Positions 32,390 to 33,534 of a stretch of 33,534 nucleotides of DNA are shown here, in pieces. The DNA is taken from NCBI GenBank assembly GCA_015493765.1, contig WGCQ01000183.1, positions 1-33,534 of the forward strand, given 5' to 3'. The position numbers and the translations under genes were made by a program. How positions within the stretch are numbered: position 1 is the first letter of the stretch; every line of letters starts with the position of its first letter. Under the pieces are notes generated by a model, which was not told the DNA's origin, searched no databases, and saw only the letters and a program-made list of their open reading frames with translations. The stretch comes from Deltaproteobacteria bacterium (GTDB taxonomy: Bacteria > Myxococcota_A > UBA9042 > DTJE01 > S145-11).

Positions 32390-32747
32390 GTGCGTGAAGG
32401 GCAAGGAATGCCTGGCAGTGCTGTTCGGAGATCGGGTGGTCCCGTGGAGGTGGTAATCACCTTTACCAATCCCGGGATTTCTAAAAAGGTTAAAGGCCTG
32501 GTGAATGACCCGTACAATGAGGCCCTTGGATTCATCCGGTAACGCCTATTTCTTCCGGAAAACCATCCGGGGCAAGAAGGCCGAGAACCGGTTGGATAGT
32601 GAGATTTCATCCGGGGTCAACTTCCTGAAATCCATGGCCCGGGTACCAATTGGAGGGTTTCAACAGGTTCCTGCCAACACACTGTTGACCGACATCCCAC
32701 CTGAGGTTGTCAAGGCCTTTGAGGAACAATTCCTGACAAAGGCATAA
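32390..32747 (+). pseudogene. Probable broken gene in two overlapping frames
   Basis: One frame, from GTG 32390 to TAA 32542, encodes about 50 residues including VEVVITFTNPGISKKVKG and NDPYNEALGFIR. A second frame, starting before that stop and running to TAA 32747, gives SSGNAYFFRKTIRGKKAENR, then FLKSMARVPIGGFQQVPANT and a last helix PPEVVKAFEEQFLTKA. Both read like one continuous protein split by a single-base shift near 32530-32545. I recognise no family, and neither piece has a clear ribosome site. It could also be two small genes, or a chance frame. Confidence 0.35.
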
Positions 32748-32833
32748 GCAGTCCAAGTCTTAGGGCCTGCGGGATTCAGGGACAGTGTTACCGGTTACGG
32801 AAATTTGGTACACGTAACGCGATCTTTTACCAT

Positions 32834-33534
32834 TTAAGCCAGAAGTCCCCATTCCATCCCAAAATCCACACCCACTCCCACACTGTCACCGTCACTGCCA
32901 AACATCATTCCCGTTGTCATTACCACCTTCGGCTGGCAGGGCCTTGAATCCACACTGAATTCGGCCAATGGTACCGAAAACTTTACCGTAATGTCACTGG
33001 ATTGGATGGACACAAATCTTACAGGTTTTTCGTTCGTGTATACACCGTTCTCGTACAGTCCATACACGTTCAGGACATTTACCCGGTAAAAATGATTGCC
33101 TTGTGCAGGCAGGCATGGAAACCTGGTTGCACGAGGCCCTAATATGGGGATCTCATATGGAAAAGGAAGGACCAGGATTACCGGAACGTATAAAGGTATG
33201 CATCCTGGTTCTGGGCCAACGACCCGGTCAGGCCACCCAGGATCAAGGCACGATTGGTATTCAGCATTACCGACATATTGCCCATAATGGCACTGGGCAT
33301 AATGGCGCCGACAGGTGCGATGTCGATCTTCAAACTGCCGCTCTGCGTCGAGATTTCAACGACAACCTCGGCGGAATCAGTGACCTTGGGCGACTGTCCC
33401 TTTGGAAACACGACCCCTCCTGCGATCAGCACCGTGTTCAGGCCATGCAGGTACTGTAGTGTGGCTGCACCCGCAGCCCTGGGCATGGCCAGGGTAAGGA
33501 ACTGGGTCGGCGTCACATTGGCCGAGAAATTTCC
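32834..33534 (-). pseudogene. Kelch-like repeat protein, running off the right edge and apparently frameshifted
   Basis: The gene enters from the right edge (first codons G-N-F-S-A-N-V-T-P-T-Q-F) and reads to TAA 33178-33180. This part shows kelch-like strands with double Gly, NTVLIAGGVVFP and RALILGGLTGS, and ends DAYLYTFR. Just past the stop another minus-strand frame is open down to 32834, with VPVILVLPFPYEIPILGPRA, VNVLNVYGLYENGV, FVSIQSSDITVKFSV and the final FGMEWGLLA. A shift near 33170-33190 would join them. Kelch repeats form beta-propellers and are common in exported proteins of this lineage. The start and total length are outside the window. The joining is inference. Confidence 0.4.

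Overview
The window looks like a chromosome piece from a Gram-negative bacterium, most probably a Myxococcota or other deltaproteobacterial relative. The grounds are a MopE-type metal-binding motif, long Cys-rich C-D-D-G-N-x-C-T repeats, PEGA and Lcl_C lipoprotein-type genes, many outer-membrane and lipoprotein genes, and the order pgk-tpiA-secG. This placement is inference from gene content; no rRNA or other phylogenetic marker is present. Base composition is moderately GC-rich, except for an AT-rich patch at about 30.0-32.3 kb.

Layout. Bases 1-5.4 kb hold housekeeping-type genes: the tail of a probable MBL-fold hydrolase, a metallophosphoesterase overlapping a CPBP intramembrane protease, a lipoprotein lytic transglycosylase, an RlmI-like 23S rRNA methyltransferase and an M20 peptidase. 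Their spacers carry a short dispersed element with inverted termini. Bases 5.7-9.4 kb encode three exported proteins on the plus strand: a 732-aa Cys-rich repeat protein, an Lcl_C lipoprotein and a PEGA protein. 

Bases 9.4-14.8 kb, all on the minus strand, form the most interesting region. I read it as an undescribed-looking RiPP (ribosomally made, modified peptide) cluster: two small precursor genes, a SAM methyltransferase, two radical SAM/SPASM proteins and a double-GNAT acetyltransferase. The precursors carry three copies of a Pro-rich block followed by YGL(I/L)KRSNL. The 49-aa first precursor is easy to miss, and the third copy is broken by a one-base change in an A run.

Bases 14.8-22.8 kb encode envelope proteins: an OmpA protein with five thrombospondin type 3 calcium repeats, then an operon of LolA-like protein, DUF1302-like barrel, lipoprotein and RND/MMPL transporter, which together suggest lipid or hydrophobe traffic between membranes. 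Bases 23.2-27.3 kb hold a second envelope operon: a Tat-signal small protein (predicted leaderless mRNA), a vWA-like membrane protein with a degenerate metal site, and a large amidase plus M23-like cell-wall enzyme. Both envelope operons are flanked by GC-rich repeats containing CACGGACTCGG or CACGGTCAACGG.

Bases 27.6-29.9 kb hold pgk-tpiA-secG behind a good sigma70-type promoter. The AT-rich patch beyond encodes a GT-C-like membrane protein. The last 1.2 kb contains apparently broken genes, including a kelch-like protein that runs off the window edge. I saw no rRNA, tRNA or CRISPR array.
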